DNA of 64,000 bases from Mesorhizobium sp. NZP2298 (GTDB lineage Bacteria > Pseudomonadota > Alphaproteobacteria > Rhizobiales > Rhizobiaceae): assembly GCF_013170825.1 (NCBI RefSeq), contig NZ_CP033365.1:2926001-2990000 (forward strand), written 5' to 3'. Shown here one piece after another: positions 35,104 through 45,368 of the stretch. Under the pieces are notes generated by a model. It saw only the letters and a list, made by a program, of their open reading frames with translations, did not search any database and was not told the DNA's origin. A program made the position numbers and the translations under genes. Position 1 is the stretch's first letter; each line of letters opens with the position of its first letter.

Positions 35104-37665
35104 ATGGCCGAGGTGCCGACAGATCCCTTTCCAGGCCTTTCGGAGGCCGAGGCGCAAGCCAGGCTTGCCGCCGAAGGGTACAACGAACTGCCGAGGTCCA
35201 ACCAACGCACGCCGTTGCGGATTGCCTTCGAGGTCATTCGCGAGCCGATGCTGGCGCTCCTGCTTGGCGGCGGCGTTGTCTATCTCATTCTGGGCAATCT
35301 GGAGGAAGCGCTGATCCTGCTGGCCTTTGCCACGATGTCAATCGGCATAACCATCATACAGGAGACACGCACCGAGCGTGTCCTGGAAGCGTTGCGTGAT
35401 CTCACCAGCCCTCGCGCCCTGGTCATACGCGGTGGTGAACGCAAGCGCATTGCCGGTCGCGAGGTTGTTCGGGGGGATCTCGTCGTGCTCGGCGAGGGTG
35501 ACCGGGTACCGGCCGATGCCAGGCTTCTCCAGAGCCAGGATCTGCAGAGCGACGAATCCCTGCTCACCGGCGAATCCGTACCGGTCCGAAAGATTGCCGC
35601 CGACGGCGCCCCGCCACTGAGCGAATGCCGACCAGGCGGTGACGACCTGCCTTTCATATTCTCGGGTTCGCTGATCGTTCGTGGTTCAGGCATTGGCGAA
35701 GTCCTGGCGACGGGGCCACGAAGTGAAATCGGCAAGATAGGGCACTCGCTGAGTTCAATGGAGACGGAACCGCCGCGATTGCAGGCACAGATGCGGCGCG
35801 TCGTACGCATTTTCGCAATGGTCGGCGGCGCGGTCAGCCTCGTCGCGGTCCTGCTTTATGGGCTTCTGCGGGGCGGATGGCTTGACGCCGTGCTCGCGGG
35901 CATCGCGCTCGGCATGTCGATGCTGCCGGAAGAGTTTCCCGTCGTGCTGACGATCTTCATGGCCATGGGTGCGTGGCGCATATCGCAGGCGCGCGTCCTG
36001 ACCCGCAGGGCCGCCGCGATCGAAACGCTTGGCTCGGCGACGATCCTCTGCACCGACAAGACAGGCACGCTCACCGAGAACCGGATGACGATCGCCGAAC
36101 TTCGGTCGGCGGATGGAATGTCGTTTCGGATGGCGGACAAGCCGGGCACCGACCTGCCGGCGGCATTCGCCGATCTGGTCGAGACGGGTGTGCTTGCCAG
36201 CGCCCAGATTCCTTTCGACCCCATGGAGATCGCATTTCACAAACTCGGCAAGGAACGGCTGTCCGAGCACAGGATTCTGGACAAACCGGATTGGGAACTG
36301 GTCCACGCATATCCGCTTCGACCCGGACTGCTGGCGATGTCGAATGTCTGGCAATCGACACGTGGCGATGGCAATTCGCTGGTTGCGGCAAAAGGCGCGC
36401 CAGAGGCGATCGGGGCGCTGTGCCATCTGAACGCAAGGGACTTCAAGGCCCTGAAGAGCTCGGTCGAGGCCATGGCGGCCGAGGGGCTGCGTGTGCTCGG
36501 CGTGGCCCACGGGTCTCATCACGGCACCGACTTGCCGAAGACGCAACACGATTTCAAATTCGAATTTCTCGGGCTGGTCGGCCTGACGGACCCCCTGCGC
36601 GCGCGCGTTCCTGAAGCCGTGAGCGACTGCCGTTCCGCCGGCATCAGGGTGATGATGATCACCGGCGACTACCCGGCAACCGCCAAAATGATCGCGCGTC
36701 AGGCGGGCCTCGATGCCGAAAGCGTCGTGACCGGCAGTGAGATGCAAGCGCTCAGTGACGACGAGCTGGCACTGCGTGTGAAAAGTGCGACCGTGTTCGC
36801 GCGCATCATGCCCGAGCAGAAGCTTCGCATCGTCAACGCGCTGAAGGCGAGTGGTGAAATCGTCGCCATGACTGGGGACGGGGTCAATGACGCGCCGTCC
36901 CTCAAGGCAGCCAATATCGGGATTGCCATGGGTGGCCGCGGCACCGACGTCGCGCGCGAGGCGTCGTCGATCGTGCTGCTCGACGACGATTTCGGTTCGA
37001 TCGTCAAAGCCGTTCGGCTTGGCCGCCGCATCTTCGACAATCTGCGCAAGGCCATGGGGTTCATCTTCGCGGTCCATGTGCCGATCGCGGGTCTCTCGCT
37101 GCTGCCGTTGCTGTTTGGCCTGCCGATCCTGTTCGGGCCGATACATATCGCCTTTCTGGAGATGGTGATCGATCCCGTGTGCTCGCTGGTCTTCGAGGCT
37201 GAAAGCGAAGAAGACGATGTCATGCGCCGTCCGCCTCGCAATCCGGACTCGCCACTGTTCTCCGGGGCGTTGATCGGGTGGGGCCTGATCCAGGGGGCGC
37301 TCGCCTTCGCGCTTCTCGCGGCCATTTACCTTGTCGCCCTGAGACAGGGCATGGCTGAGAACGAAGTCCGCGCCCTGATTTTTTTCTCGCTGGTGCTGAC
37401 AATCGTGGGGCTGATTTTTGTCAACCGCTCCTTCAGCGCGTCGCTCTTGACCGCGCTCATCAGGCCGAACCGGTCGCTCATGATCGTTGTCGTGGCCGTT
37501 GCTTCAATGCTGGGCGGTACCCTTCTGTGGCCGTTTGCCACCAGTCTCTTCCGCTTCGGACCGCTACACCTCGACGATCTGGCGGTAACGCTTGCCGCGG
37601 GATCCGCCGTGCTGGCATGCTTGGAGTTGCTGAAGCCATTCTGGGGGGAGCGGCTGAAGGCCTAG
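35104..37665 (+). CDS. Cation-translocating P-type ATPase
   Basis: An 853-residue P-type ATPase. Visible parts: N-terminal actuator with LLTGESVPV, transmembrane PEEFPVVLTIFMAMG in place of the PEGLP of calcium pumps, phosphorylation site ILCTDKTGTLTENRM (D near residue 318), and hinge MTGDGVNDAPSLKAANIG. The PEEFP variant makes the ion uncertain; it is closer to P2-type pumps than to the heavy-metal CPx group, and no CPC motif is present. It follows UspA in the same direction. Confidence 0.93.
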   Translation: MAEVPTDPFPGLSEAEAQARLAAEGYNELPRSNQRTPLRIAFEVIREPMLALLLGGGVVYLILGNLEEALILLAFATMSIGITIIQETRTERVLEALRDLTSPRALVIRGGERKRIAGREVVRGDLVVLGEGDRVPADARLLQSQDLQSDESLLTGESVPVRKIAADGAPPLSECRPGGDDLPFIFSGSLIVRGSGIGEVLATGPRSEIGKIGHSLSSMETEPPRLQAQMRRVVRIFAMVGGAVSLVAVLLYGLLRGGWLDAVLAGIALGMSMLPEEFPVVLTIFMAMGAWRISQARVLTRRAAAIETLGSATILCTDKTGTLTENRMTIAELRSADGMSFRMADKPGTDLPAAFADLVETGVLASAQIPFDPMEIAFHKLGKERLSEHRILDKPDWELVHAYPLRPGLLAMSNVWQSTRGDGNSLVAAKGAPEAIGALCHLNARDFKALKSSVEAMAAEGLRVLGVAHGSHHGTDLPKTQHDFKFEFLGLVGLTDPLRARVPEAVSDCRSAGIRVMMITGDYPATAKMIARQAGLDAESVVTGSEMQALSDDELALRVKSATVFARIMPEQKLRIVNALKASGEIVAMTGDGVNDAPSLKAANIGIAMGGRGTDVAREASSIVLLDDDFGSIVKAVRLGRRIFDNLRKAMGFIFAVHVPIAGLSLLPLLFGLPILFGPIHIAFLEMVIDPVCSLVFEAESEEDDVMRRPPRNPDSPLFSGALIGWGLIQGALAFALLAAIYLVALRQGMAENEVRALIFFSLVLTIVGLIFVNRSFSASLLTALIRPNRSLMIVVVAVASMLGGTLLWPFATSLFRFGPLHLDDLAVTLAAGSAVLACLELLKPFWGERLKA

Positions 37666-37711
37666 CCGCGGATTCAATGAGCCGATCCACGAGTCGTCGG
37701 TTGGAGAAGAG

Positions 37712-38839
37712 TTGGATGTCAACAAGGGTTGGATACGTGAAGGAAATTCCCGGACGAACCGTTTCGGTGTTGGCAAGATGAACGCCGACAATCCACGAGT
37801 TCGTGGAAGCCACGTGGGCACACTTGTACTGGCCGCCGCCGCGATCGGCGGGATTGTCGTCTGCGTGCTTTTGGCCGAGCCATTCTTGGGCGCGATCACA
37901 TGGGCGTTGGCCCTGGCAATCCTCTTTGTCCGTTTCCATGCCTGGATCGAGACGAAGTTGAAACACCCCAACGTTGCGGCGATGGTTTCGGTCTTGACGA
38001 TAGTACTGCTCGTCGTTGTCCCGGCGGCTTTCCTGGTAGAGCGCTTGGTGGAGGAAGCTGCTTCCGGGGCAGCCTCCGTCCGAACCCGGGTGGCCGATGG
38101 AGAGCTCCAACGTCTCCTGGACGCCCATCCCGGCATCGCACCCATTGGAAGGTGGATCAATCAACAGATCGATCTGCCGTCGATTATGGCGAGCCTCGCA
38201 ACATGGCTGAGCAACGCCGGTGCGACGTTCGTCAAGGGTTCCGTGTTGCAGGTGGCGGAAGTCCTCCTGACGTTCTACATGCTATTCTATTTCTTGCGTG
38301 ATCGGAACGCAATCGCGCGCCTGTTTCGCGATTGGATACCGCTGGAGAACGCAGACACCGAGCGACTGTTTCTGCGGGTGTTCGATACCGTCCATGCCAC
38401 GGTATACGGGACGCTCGCCGTGGCGGCAGTTCAGGGTTCCTTGGGCGGGCTGATGTTCTGGATCCTCGGGTTGCCGACGCCCCTTCTTTGGGGCGTGGTG
38501 ATGAGTCTGCTTTCCGTCGTGCCAGTGTTGGGTTCGTTCGTCGTGTGGATACCGGCAGCAATCCTCCTCTTGCTTGATGGTGATTGGGGCAAGGCCCTAA
38601 TCCTCTCGGGCTGGGGCGGTATTGTTGTAGGCGGCATCGACAACGTCCTTCGTCCGATGTTGGTCGGAAACCAGCTGAGGCTTCATACAATTCCCGCTTT
38701 CATATCGATGATAGGTGGGCTCGCCCTGTTCGGGGCTCCAGGATTCATACTGGGACCCCTGGCTGTCACGGTGACGATGCTGCTCATCGAGGTATGGGCC
38801 GCGCGCGATAAGATCAGCAGCGGCAAGAAACAGGAATGA
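37712..38839 (+). CDS. AI-2E family (PerM-like) transporter
   Basis: A 375-residue membrane protein with about eight spans. The family C-terminal part is clear: SVVPVLGSFVVWIPAAILL and GNQLRLHTIPAFISMIGGLALFG. The TTG start at 37712 has GGAG six bases upstream; an ATG at 37778 is the alternative. Members include AI-2 exporters and Na+/H+ antiporters, so the substrate is open. It lies 46 bp after the P-type ATPase, probably in the same transcript. Confidence 0.9.
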   Translation: MDVNKGWIREGNSRTNRFGVGKMNADNPRVRGSHVGTLVLAAAAIGGIVVCVLLAEPFLGAITWALALAILFVRFHAWIETKLKHPNVAAMVSVLTIVLLVVVPAAFLVERLVEEAASGAASVRTRVADGELQRLLDAHPGIAPIGRWINQQIDLPSIMASLATWLSNAGATFVKGSVLQVAEVLLTFYMLFYFLRDRNAIARLFRDWIPLENADTERLFLRVFDTVHATVYGTLAVAAVQGSLGGLMFWILGLPTPLLWGVVMSLLSVVPVLGSFVVWIPAAILLLLDGDWGKALILSGWGGIVVGGIDNVLRPMLVGNQLRLHTIPAFISMIGGLALFGAPGFILGPLAVTVTMLLIEVWAARDKISSGKKQE

Positions 38840-38863
38840 CCTCTGGATCTTGGGGTCGGGCGT

Positions 38864-39559
38864 CTATACCGCGGTGCCGACCAGCGCGCCGATGCCGGCG
38901 GTGAGCGCCATGGCGAAGGCGCCCCAGAAGGTCACGCGCAGCGTTGCGCGAAGGATGTTGGCGCCGCCGGCCCTGGCGCCGATGGCGCCCAGCAAGGCAA
39001 GGAAGAGCAGGGACGCAAGCGAGACCGCCAGCACCAGCATGGAGGCCGGCGCGACCAGCACCATGAGCAGCGGCATCGCCGCGCCCACGCTGAAGGTCGC
39101 CGCGGAGGTCAGCGCCGCCTGGATCGGCCGCGCCGTGGTCATTTCCGAAATGCCGAGTTCGTCGTGGGCATGCGCGGCCAGCGCGTCCCTGGCCATCAGC
39201 TGATCGGCGACCTGCCGCGCCAGGCCCTTATCGAGCCCGCGCTTGACGTAGATGTTGGCGAGTTCCTCGCGCTCGAATTCCGGCTGCGTCCTGAGTTCCT
39301 CGCGCTCCCGGGCGAGGTCGGCATTCTCGGTGTCCGATTGGGAGCTGACCGAGACATATTCGCCGGCAGCCATCGACATGGCGCCGGCGACCAGCCCGGC
39401 TATCCCGGCGACCAGAACCTGCGAAGTCGGCGCGGCGGCCGACGCCACGCCGACGATCAGGCTCGCCGTCGAGACGATGCCGTCATTGGCGCCCAGCACG
39501 GCGGCGCGCAGCCAGCCGATGCGCGACACGAGGTGGTTTTCGACATGCAGGCGGCTCAT
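38864..39559 (-). CDS. VIT family Fe2+/Mn2+ transporter
   Basis: A 231-residue VIT1/CCC1-like transporter with five spans. The N-terminus (HVENHLVSRIGWLRAAVLGANDG) and GAMSMAAGEYVSVSSQSD are family hallmarks, followed by a soluble helical metal-binding region (EREELRTQPEFEREELANIY) rich in Glu. It exports or stores iron or manganese. Its start overlaps the upstream OsmC stop by four bases, so they form an operon. Confidence 0.93.
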   Translation of the reverse strand: MSRLHVENHLVSRIGWLRAAVLGANDGIVSTASLIVGVASAAAPTSQVLVAGIAGLVAGAMSMAAGEYVSVSSQSDTENADLAREREELRTQPEFEREELANIYVKRGLDKGLARQVADQLMARDALAAHAHDELGISEMTTARPIQAALTSAATFSVGAAMPLLMVLVAPASMLVLAVSLASLLFLALLGAIGARAGGANILRATLRVTFWGAFAMALTAGIGALVGTAV

Positions 39560-39960
39560 GCTTTTCTCCTGATCGTGCCTTCGAGTTTGGTGGCGGCGGC
39601 GACTGTGTTGGAAATCGTGCCGTACTTGCGGACGTTCTTGTGCAGCAGCTCCAGCCGCTGGTCGGTTTCATCGGTGTCGACGACAAGCTCGTAGTCGATC
39701 GAGGCAATCCCCGGCGGGCTGTCGCGCCGAACGGCATGCAACGCGACCCTGACGCCGCGCAGCTTGAAACCGAGCATCGGGGTGACGCGCTCGATGCCCT
39801 TGATCATGCAGGCGGCGATCGCCGCCAGAAGCAGTTCGGCCGGATTGAAGGCATCGGCCCGGCCCTCGAGACAGGTGTCGAGAACAAGCGTGGCGTTCTT
39901 GGTGGTGGCGACGCTGCCTCGTGCATCGGTCCGTCTGGCTTCAACGCTGTATTCGAACAT
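39556..39960 (-). CDS. OsmC family protein
   Basis: A 134-residue OsmC-like protein of the redox-active thiol family that reduces organic hydroperoxides. Of the two usual active cysteines, one is visible in AAIAACMIKGIERV; the earlier DTCLEGR cysteine is out of the usual position, so peroxidase activity is uncertain. It is the first gene of the OsmC-VIT operon. An FNR-type box lies 74 bp upstream. Confidence 0.88.
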   Translation of the reverse strand: MFEYSVEARRTDARGSVATTKNATLVLDTCLEGRADAFNPAELLLAAIAACMIKGIERVTPMLGFKLRGVRVALHAVRRDSPPGIASIDYELVVDTDETDQRLELLHKNVRKYGTISNTVAAATKLEGTIRRKA

Positions 39961-40033
39961 GGTGCTGCTTGCCTTGTCTGCCCTGTCACCTCGGTGAAGT
40001 GAACCCTTTTAGCACCGCATCGGGAGTATGATC

Positions 40034-40047
40034 TTGATCCACGTCAG
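40034..40047 (-). promoter_or_regulatory. FNR/FixK-type box upstream of OsmC-VIT operon
   Basis: On the minus strand CTGACGTGGATCAA, matching N-TGA-N6-TCAA. Its centre is about 80 bp before the OsmC start, a usual distance for activation. Confidence 0.5.
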
Positions 40048-40125
40048 GTCCGGATTGGATGTTAAAGCGCTGACGAGGGCCAGCCATGATCCTGCGGCGG
40101 CGAAATGGCGTGCGGCTGATTGCCC

Positions 40126-41313
40126 TTACTGGAGCTTGACCTTGCGCCCCTCGGCAAGGCTAGCAGGTGGATAGACGACGACGATCTCGCCAGGGTGCAA
40201 GCCCTGCGCAACGGCGGCGATGCGAGCCGAGAGGCGCGCAACCTGGATTTCTCGGAGATGAACGCGGTCGGCCTCGACAACGAAGACGCTCCAGGCATCG
40301 CCGCGCCGGAACAGGGCTCCGATCGGCACGACGATTGCCTGGTCGTTCTCGTCAACCACGATCTTGACCTCGACGCGGTAGCCATCCCCCAAGCTGGCCC
40401 ACGTCTCTCGTGGCGAGGTTATGTCGACGATGACCCAGACGCGCTGTTCCTCGACGCCGAGCGCCGATATTTTGGTGAAGCCGGAGGGCTCGACACGCCG
40501 CACGGCCCCATGCAAATCCGTGGGGCCGCCCCAGCGCTCGATGATCACCTTGTCGCCCTCCCTTATTCGGGCGGCATCGGTCGTCAAAACGTCGACGGCA
40601 ATTTCGAGATCGCCAGGATCACCCAACTCGAGCAACGGGGCTGCCTGCGCGACAATGGTCTCGCTCTCCTGCATGACCCTGAGAACGCGGCCGTCGATGG
40701 GGGAGGATACCGGGAAACTCTCGCTGGCCTCGGAATTGTCGGCGGAGTTCAGTGCCGCGCGCGCCTGTTCCAGAAGATGGGTGGCCGCGTGCCAGCGCCG
40801 CTCGGCGGCATCGGTTTGTCGCTGCGTGGAGCGGAACAGGAATTCCTCACGCTCCAGTTGAGCCGCCGCCGCCACCTTGCGCTTGACGAGCTCTCTCGTG
40901 CGTTCGAGATCGGCACTGGCTTGGGCCAGCAGCACCTTGGCCTGCTCGTGAAGCGATGCCGACTCCTCGACTGCCGCCTCGGCGGCACCAACCTGGGCCT
41001 CGAGCTCCAGCCGCACGCGGGGGTCGAGAAGCGGCGAAACTGGCGGCGTAATGGTCGCCAGCTTTTGTCCCTTCCGCACGATATCGCCGGCCTTGAGTGC
41101 CAACCTCTGGATCCGCCCGGACAAAGGCGCCGAAACCAGGTAGCGATCCCGCACGCGCGTGCGTCCGTCCTCTTCAACAATGTCCTGGAAGCGCGAGGTC
41201 ATCACCCCGGCGGTTTCGACAAGGATCGGTTGCGGCATCAGGAGCCAGTAGAAACCCAGTGCCGCAAGCGCCAGCCCCAGTGCGCCCGCGATCGAAATTG
41301 TTCGACGCTTCAT
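40126..41313 (-). CDS. HlyD-family periplasmic adaptor
   Basis: A 395-residue membrane-fusion protein. An N-terminal membrane anchor (residues 7-28) is followed by a long helical hairpin (about 95-200) and barrel domains; VSAPLSGRIQRLALKAGD and VSSPIDGRVLRVMQESE are the lipoyl halves. It links the inner-membrane FtsX-type permease upstream to the outer membrane. Third gene of an ABC-type exporter operon on this strand. Cargo unknown. Confidence 0.92.
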   Translation of the reverse strand: MKRRTISIAGALGLALAALGFYWLLMPQPILVETAGVMTSRFQDIVEEDGRTRVRDRYLVSAPLSGRIQRLALKAGDIVRKGQKLATITPPVSPLLDPRVRLELEAQVGAAEAAVEESASLHEQAKVLLAQASADLERTRELVKRKVAAAAQLEREEFLFRSTQRQTDAAERRWHAATHLLEQARAALNSADNSEASESFPVSSPIDGRVLRVMQESETIVAQAAPLLELGDPGDLEIAVDVLTTDAARIREGDKVIIERWGGPTDLHGAVRRVEPSGFTKISALGVEEQRVWVIVDITSPRETWASLGDGYRVEVKIVVDENDQAIVVPIGALFRRGDAWSVFVVEADRVHLREIQVARLSARIAAVAQGLHPGEIVVVYPPASLAEGRKVKLQ

Positions 41314-41315
41314 GT

Positions 41316-43682
41316 TCAGTCCCTCGTCTTCAGGACAGCCACGAGATCGAGCCTGTCGATCCTGCGGCGGATTGTGATGAAACTGGCGATGGCCGCGCCG
41401 ATGACCAGGAGCGCGGCGATGGCATAACTGCTCCGATCGATCACAGCGGGGATCTGAAACGACTCGCTCGCACGCGCCGACGCGATCAACTCGATCAGGT
41501 ACCGTCCGATCAGGAGCCCCGCGGGGATGGCCACAATCAGCTCCACGGCAAGCTCGCTGATAATGACGGCAGATACCTCACGCCGCGTCAGTCCGATGAT
41601 GCGCAGGCTGGCCAATTCCCAGGCGCGCTCCTGCAGGGCGATGCGGGCACTGTTGTAGACCACGCCTATGGCGATCAGCATTCCAAACCCCGAGAGGACC
41701 AGCGCGCCGATAACCACCATTCCGCCGATCGTTTCGTTGAACAACGCAAACCACAGGGCCTTGACCGAGCTTCCCTCGATCTTCGGCATTGACCTTATCC
41801 TGGACCAGAGCAGTTCAGATTGACCCGGATCGATCCTGAAGGTCGCGACATTCGCAACGGAACCCTCCCGCATCAGGCGATTGAGTGCGGTGCGCTCCAT
41901 CGTCACGGACGCCCCCAAAATATCGTCCGAAATCCTGCGGACGGTGACTTCTCTCACGGCTCGGCTGCCTTCGAGCACCTCGATCGTGACACCGTCACCG
42001 ACGTTGAGATCGAGCTGCCTCGCGATCGTCCGGCTGAGCATGATGCCATCGGAGGGTACGGCAATCGGCCGTAGCGCGCTGTCTCTCAGCACCTTGAGCT
42101 CGGAACCGGAATCCAGACCAGTCGCCGAGGTGCGATAGGCGCGATGCCCAGCTCGCAATATGATCGGCACGACTCGCTGGACTTCAGCCTCAAGCACGCC
42201 AGGTATCGCCCGCAACTCGTAGAGTGCATCCGCCGAGACCGGTTCCGTGAAAGTAACAAACGCGTCACCGCGCTCGATGCGTCCAAAACTTACATCGATC
42301 ATGTAGTCGATGGCGTCGAACCAGTAGAGCCCGAACAGAATGAGCGGAATGGCCAGCGCGATTCCGACGGTCGTCAACAGCGTCCTCACGGGCCGCCCGA
42401 GGATCGTGCGCGCCGCTATCACGTACTGGAGCGGAATTCGCTGACTTCCGATCGTCTGCAGCCAGTTGAATGTGTGCAACGCGGGCGGCGTCTCGGGACG
42501 CATGGCTTCGGCGGGAGCAAGCATGGCAATCCGGTATACCGCCGATGCCGCGGCAAGGTTCGCCGCGCCGACGCTGACAAGGGTCGCCGCAACGAGCAGC
42601 CATGGCTCCAGTGGCGCCTCCAGCGATGGAAACCGGAAGAAGGCGGCATAGCTCCCGACAACCCCGATCGCGAACCAGCGCCCCACGACCAGACCCATCG
42701 CCGATCCCAGCAATGCGATGGCGGTGACCAGCTTGAAGTAGTGGAAGGCGATGGTGCGGTTCGCAAACCCCAACGCCTTCAGCGAAGCGATCTGCCCCCG
42801 TTGTGCCTCCACCATCCTGCCAATGACGACGTTGAGCAGGAACGCCGCGATGCCGAAGAAGACCGATGGCATGACGATGCTCAGGGTTTCCTGCTCCGCC
42901 AATTCGTCCTTGAGAAAACGGTGCGACGGCTGATCGCTCCGGCCATAGGCTCCGGTGCCGCCGTATGGCGCCAGCAACCGATCGACCTCTTCCAGGACAT
43001 GTTGTGATCCCGCGCCGGGCGCCAGAGTCATCAGCGCGTCGTTGAAGGCGCCTTTCATGTCGAATGCGCTTGCCACCGCATCCTCGTTTGCCCACACCAC
43101 CACGAAATTCCGATCGTCCGGAAGCGGCACCGCGGCGCGGGTGGCAAAGATGAATTCGGGTGACAGGGCGGTGCCCACGACGCGGAAGCCTTGCAGCCGG
43201 CCGTTGAGTACCACCTCGATGGTTTCTCCGCTCCGCACGGCGCGCGCCTCGGCATACGCCGCGTTGATGATGACTTCTTCCGGATGCAGCGGATCGGGCC
43301 AGCGTCCCTGCACGAGATGCAGGCGGTTGAGCAACGGCTGACCCGCGGCAGGGAGCGAAATGACGCGCCCCGAGATCGGGAGGTTGGTGTCCTCTCGGAT
43401 CACGCGCACTGGCTCGGCGACGCGCGGCTCCACGATGCCAATGCCGTTGATTTCGCGCAGCCGATCCACGATCGAGAGCGGCGCGCGCGTCATGCCCACG
43501 AAGATGTCGGCGAAACGTTCGTTGCGGTAGTGTGCCTCCATGGCGCCGATCAGCGCCTGGTAGTTCGACACCGACATCACGAAGACGGCCACGCCGGCCG
43601 CGACGAGCAGCGCGATGCTGAGGACCTGAAGCCGCATCGACCAGAGGTCGCGCGCCACCTTGATGTCAAGGACGTTCACCAT
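41316..43682 (-). CDS. FtsX-like ABC exporter permease
   Basis: A 788-residue permease with two FtsX domains, that is, a fused pair. Spans are near residues 15-40, 265-370, 420-445 and 660-780, with large periplasmic regions between them. It is longer than MacB. It lacks its own ATPase, which is supplied by the overlapping upstream gene. It is a three-gene tripartite exporter with the HlyD adaptor downstream; the substrate may be a lipid, peptide or siderophore-like molecule. Confidence 0.9.
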   Translation of the reverse strand: MVNVLDIKVARDLWSMRLQVLSIALLVAAGVAVFVMSVSNYQALIGAMEAHYRNERFADIFVGMTRAPLSIVDRLREINGIGIVEPRVAEPVRVIREDTNLPISGRVISLPAAGQPLLNRLHLVQGRWPDPLHPEEVIINAAYAEARAVRSGETIEVVLNGRLQGFRVVGTALSPEFIFATRAAVPLPDDRNFVVVWANEDAVASAFDMKGAFNDALMTLAPGAGSQHVLEEVDRLLAPYGGTGAYGRSDQPSHRFLKDELAEQETLSIVMPSVFFGIAAFLLNVVIGRMVEAQRGQIASLKALGFANRTIAFHYFKLVTAIALLGSAMGLVVGRWFAIGVVGSYAAFFRFPSLEAPLEPWLLVAATLVSVGAANLAAASAVYRIAMLAPAEAMRPETPPALHTFNWLQTIGSQRIPLQYVIAARTILGRPVRTLLTTVGIALAIPLILFGLYWFDAIDYMIDVSFGRIERGDAFVTFTEPVSADALYELRAIPGVLEAEVQRVVPIILRAGHRAYRTSATGLDSGSELKVLRDSALRPIAVPSDGIMLSRTIARQLDLNVGDGVTIEVLEGSRAVREVTVRRISDDILGASVTMERTALNRLMREGSVANVATFRIDPGQSELLWSRIRSMPKIEGSSVKALWFALFNETIGGMVVIGALVLSGFGMLIAIGVVYNSARIALQERAWELASLRIIGLTRREVSAVIISELAVELIVAIPAGLLIGRYLIELIASARASESFQIPAVIDRSSYAIAALLVIGAAIASFITIRRRIDRLDLVAVLKTRD

Positions 43683-44425
43683 GTCACATCCTCGGCCCGG
43701 ATGCGCCGCGGATTCGGTTCTTCCTTGACGATGCGCCCGCCGCTCAGCCGCAACACGCGATGAGCCATCCCCGCGATTGCCGAGTTGTGAGTGATCACGG
43801 CGGTCGTCGTGTTCAGCTCCGCATTGACCTTGGCGATTGCCGCCAGAACCAGCCTGCCAGTGTCGACGTCGAGCGCGCCGGTCGGCTCGTCGCAGAGCAG
43901 GATATCCGGCCGTTTCACGATTGCGCGTGCCACCGCGACGCGCTGCTGTTCTCCACCGGACAATTGTGAAGGAAAGTGACCAGCGCGATGTGACAGTCCG
44001 ACGAGTTCGAGCGCTTCGGCTGGTGTCATCGGATTGCTGGCGATCTGCGCGACCAGCCGCACGTTCTCATCGACAGTGAGGCTCGGTATCAGGTTGTAGA
44101 ATTGAAACACGAAGCCGACATGCTCGCGCCTGTATGTCGTCAGCTGCTCGTCGCTGGCTCCGGTCAGTTCGTGATCTCGCCAGGTCGCCGTGCCTGACGT
44201 TGGCGCGTCCAATCCGCCGAGGATGTTGAGCAGGGTCGATTTGCCTGACCCGGAAGGGCCGAGAAGTACGATGAATTCGCCTTGTCGGATATCGAGGTCG
44301 ACGTCCTTCAGCGCCACGACACGTGAATCGCCCGCGCCATAGACCTTGGTCAATCCCCGGGCGACGAATACCGGGGCCAGGGGCTGCATGGCTGAACTCT
44401 CTACGTCTGGTCTCTGGACTGGCAT
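43676..44425 (-). CDS. ABC transporter ATP-binding protein (LolD/MacB type)
   Basis: A 249-residue ATPase with Walker [14 protein letters not shown], signature [15 protein letters not shown], and Walker [12 protein letters not shown]. It ends inside the start of the permease gene (seven-base overlap), so both are translated together. The start at 44425 has GGAG upstream; an ATG at 44389 is a second option. A TTGAC-N4-GTCAA palindrome sits about 60 bp upstream. Confidence 0.95.
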   Translation of the reverse strand: MPVQRPDVESSAMQPLAPVFVARGLTKVYGAGDSRVVALKDVDLDIRQGEFIVLLGPSGSGKSTLLNILGGLDAPTSGTATWRDHELTGASDEQLTTYRREHVGFVFQFYNLIPSLTVDENVRLVAQIASNPMTPAEALELVGLSHRAGHFPSQLSGGEQQRVAVARAIVKRPDILLCDEPTGALDVDTGRLVLAAIAKVNAELNTTTAVITHNSAIAGMAHRVLRLSGGRIVKEEPNPRRIRAEDVTW

Positions 44426-44484
44426 GCGGACTCCGGTTCCGGCCCACGCCGGACAGGTCCTAAAGCCTCGACGGCCTGATCGCC

Positions 44485-44498
44485 TTGACTCTTGTCAA
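44485..44498 (-). promoter_or_regulatory. FNR/Crp-type palindrome upstream of ABC exporter operon
   Basis: TTGACTCTTGTCAA is a perfect TTGAC-N4-GTCAA palindrome centred 66 bp before the ATPase start. It resembles FNR/FixK-type sites but has C/G at the positions where FixK prefers T/A. Confidence 0.5.
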
Positions 44499-44591
44499 GT
44501 TCGGAACCGTGGTGAGCAAACCGCAAATCCCCGATGCCGAGCGCGGCATCCCATTTTCCGCGTCGACCTAGCTCTGTCTGTGAACCTGGTG

Positions 44592-44605
44592 TTGATCCAG
44601 ATCAG
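44592..44605 (+). promoter_or_regulatory. FNR/FixK-type box upstream of Cys-repeat protein
   Basis: TTGATCCAGATCAG matches TTGAT-N4-ATCAA at 13 of 14 consensus-relevant positions. Its centre is 115 bp before the GTG start at 44714. Confidence 0.55.
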
Positions 44606-44713
44606 AATCCGGTCGCTTGGTCCCTGTGCATGTATGGCCAAGCCCTGTCTGGACCTTATGTTGCCACAATCGGACAATGCGATGGAGCAGGTATCAGTGA
44701 TGGGGACGCTAAA

Positions 44714-45196
44714 GTGAAGAGCGCCGTATTTCCTGCCGCCGTGCTACTCGCCGGCATGACGGTGCCGGCGTGGGCCGATGCGGTATGCATGGCTAACTTC
44801 GGGCGGTTTGAACCCGGGCAATATGCCTGCCTGAGGGCCGGCGGGGCGAGCCACCTGGCCCGCTGCGAGATGAACCTCAATATCTTGTCCTGGAACGAGG
44901 TTCTTGACCATTGCCCGGGCGATCCGGCGCCGGGGCCCGCGCCGGCTACATCCGTCTGCCGTGCCAACGGCCAGTTCATCCCGGAGGGCGGGTTTGCCTG
45001 CCTCGTGGTGGCCGGCGGCGCGCACCTCGCGCGCTGCGACACCGTGCTCAATGCCTCGTCCTGGACCAAGGTTCAGGACGGCTGCCCCGGCGCGCCGATG
45101 CCTGAAGTCGTTCCGGATGCCCAGGCACATCCATTGCTCGAGCATCCGTTGTCTGGTCCTCGACGCCTGATTGAACGATTGCGTGACGCGCTTTGA
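44714..45196 (+). CDS. Secreted protein with duplicated four-cysteine repeat
   Basis: A 160-residue exported protein starting at GTG with GGGGA upstream. The signal peptide is about residues 1-23 (VPAWADAV). The mature protein has two copies of a 45-residue unit with four cysteines each (C...YAC...ARC...HCPG and C...FAC...ARC...GCPG), with LARC and SW conserved in both. A Pro-rich linker (PAPGPAPA) joins them. The repeat probably forms disulfides or binds metal. Function unknown. A FixK-like box lies upstream. Confidence 0.8.
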   Translation: MKSAVFPAAVLLAGMTVPAWADAVCMANFGRFEPGQYACLRAGGASHLARCEMNLNILSWNEVLDHCPGDPAPGPAPATSVCRANGQFIPEGGFACLVVAGGAHLARCDTVLNASSWTKVQDGCPGAPMPEVVPDAQAHPLLEHPLSGPRRLIERLRDAL

Positions 45197-45240
45197 TGTC
45201 GGCAAGGGGCGAGATTGGCGTCGACATCAAGGTGAAGGAC
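45193..45240. repeat. Inverted repeat after Cys-repeat gene
   Basis: TTGATGTCG (45193-45201) and CGACATCAA (45232-45240) pair perfectly over nine bases across 30 bases. It may be a transcript end; no T run. Confidence 0.35.
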
Positions 45241-45368
45241 TTTGTCTGAAGTTGACCTTATGGTCGAAACTGCCCTGCATCGCCTCCCTGCTTGCACTCA
45301 GGATCGCGCCGCCGGTGTACGGGCGGCAACCTGTGTGGAGTTCTGGAAGAAGCGGTCGTCCGCGGAAA

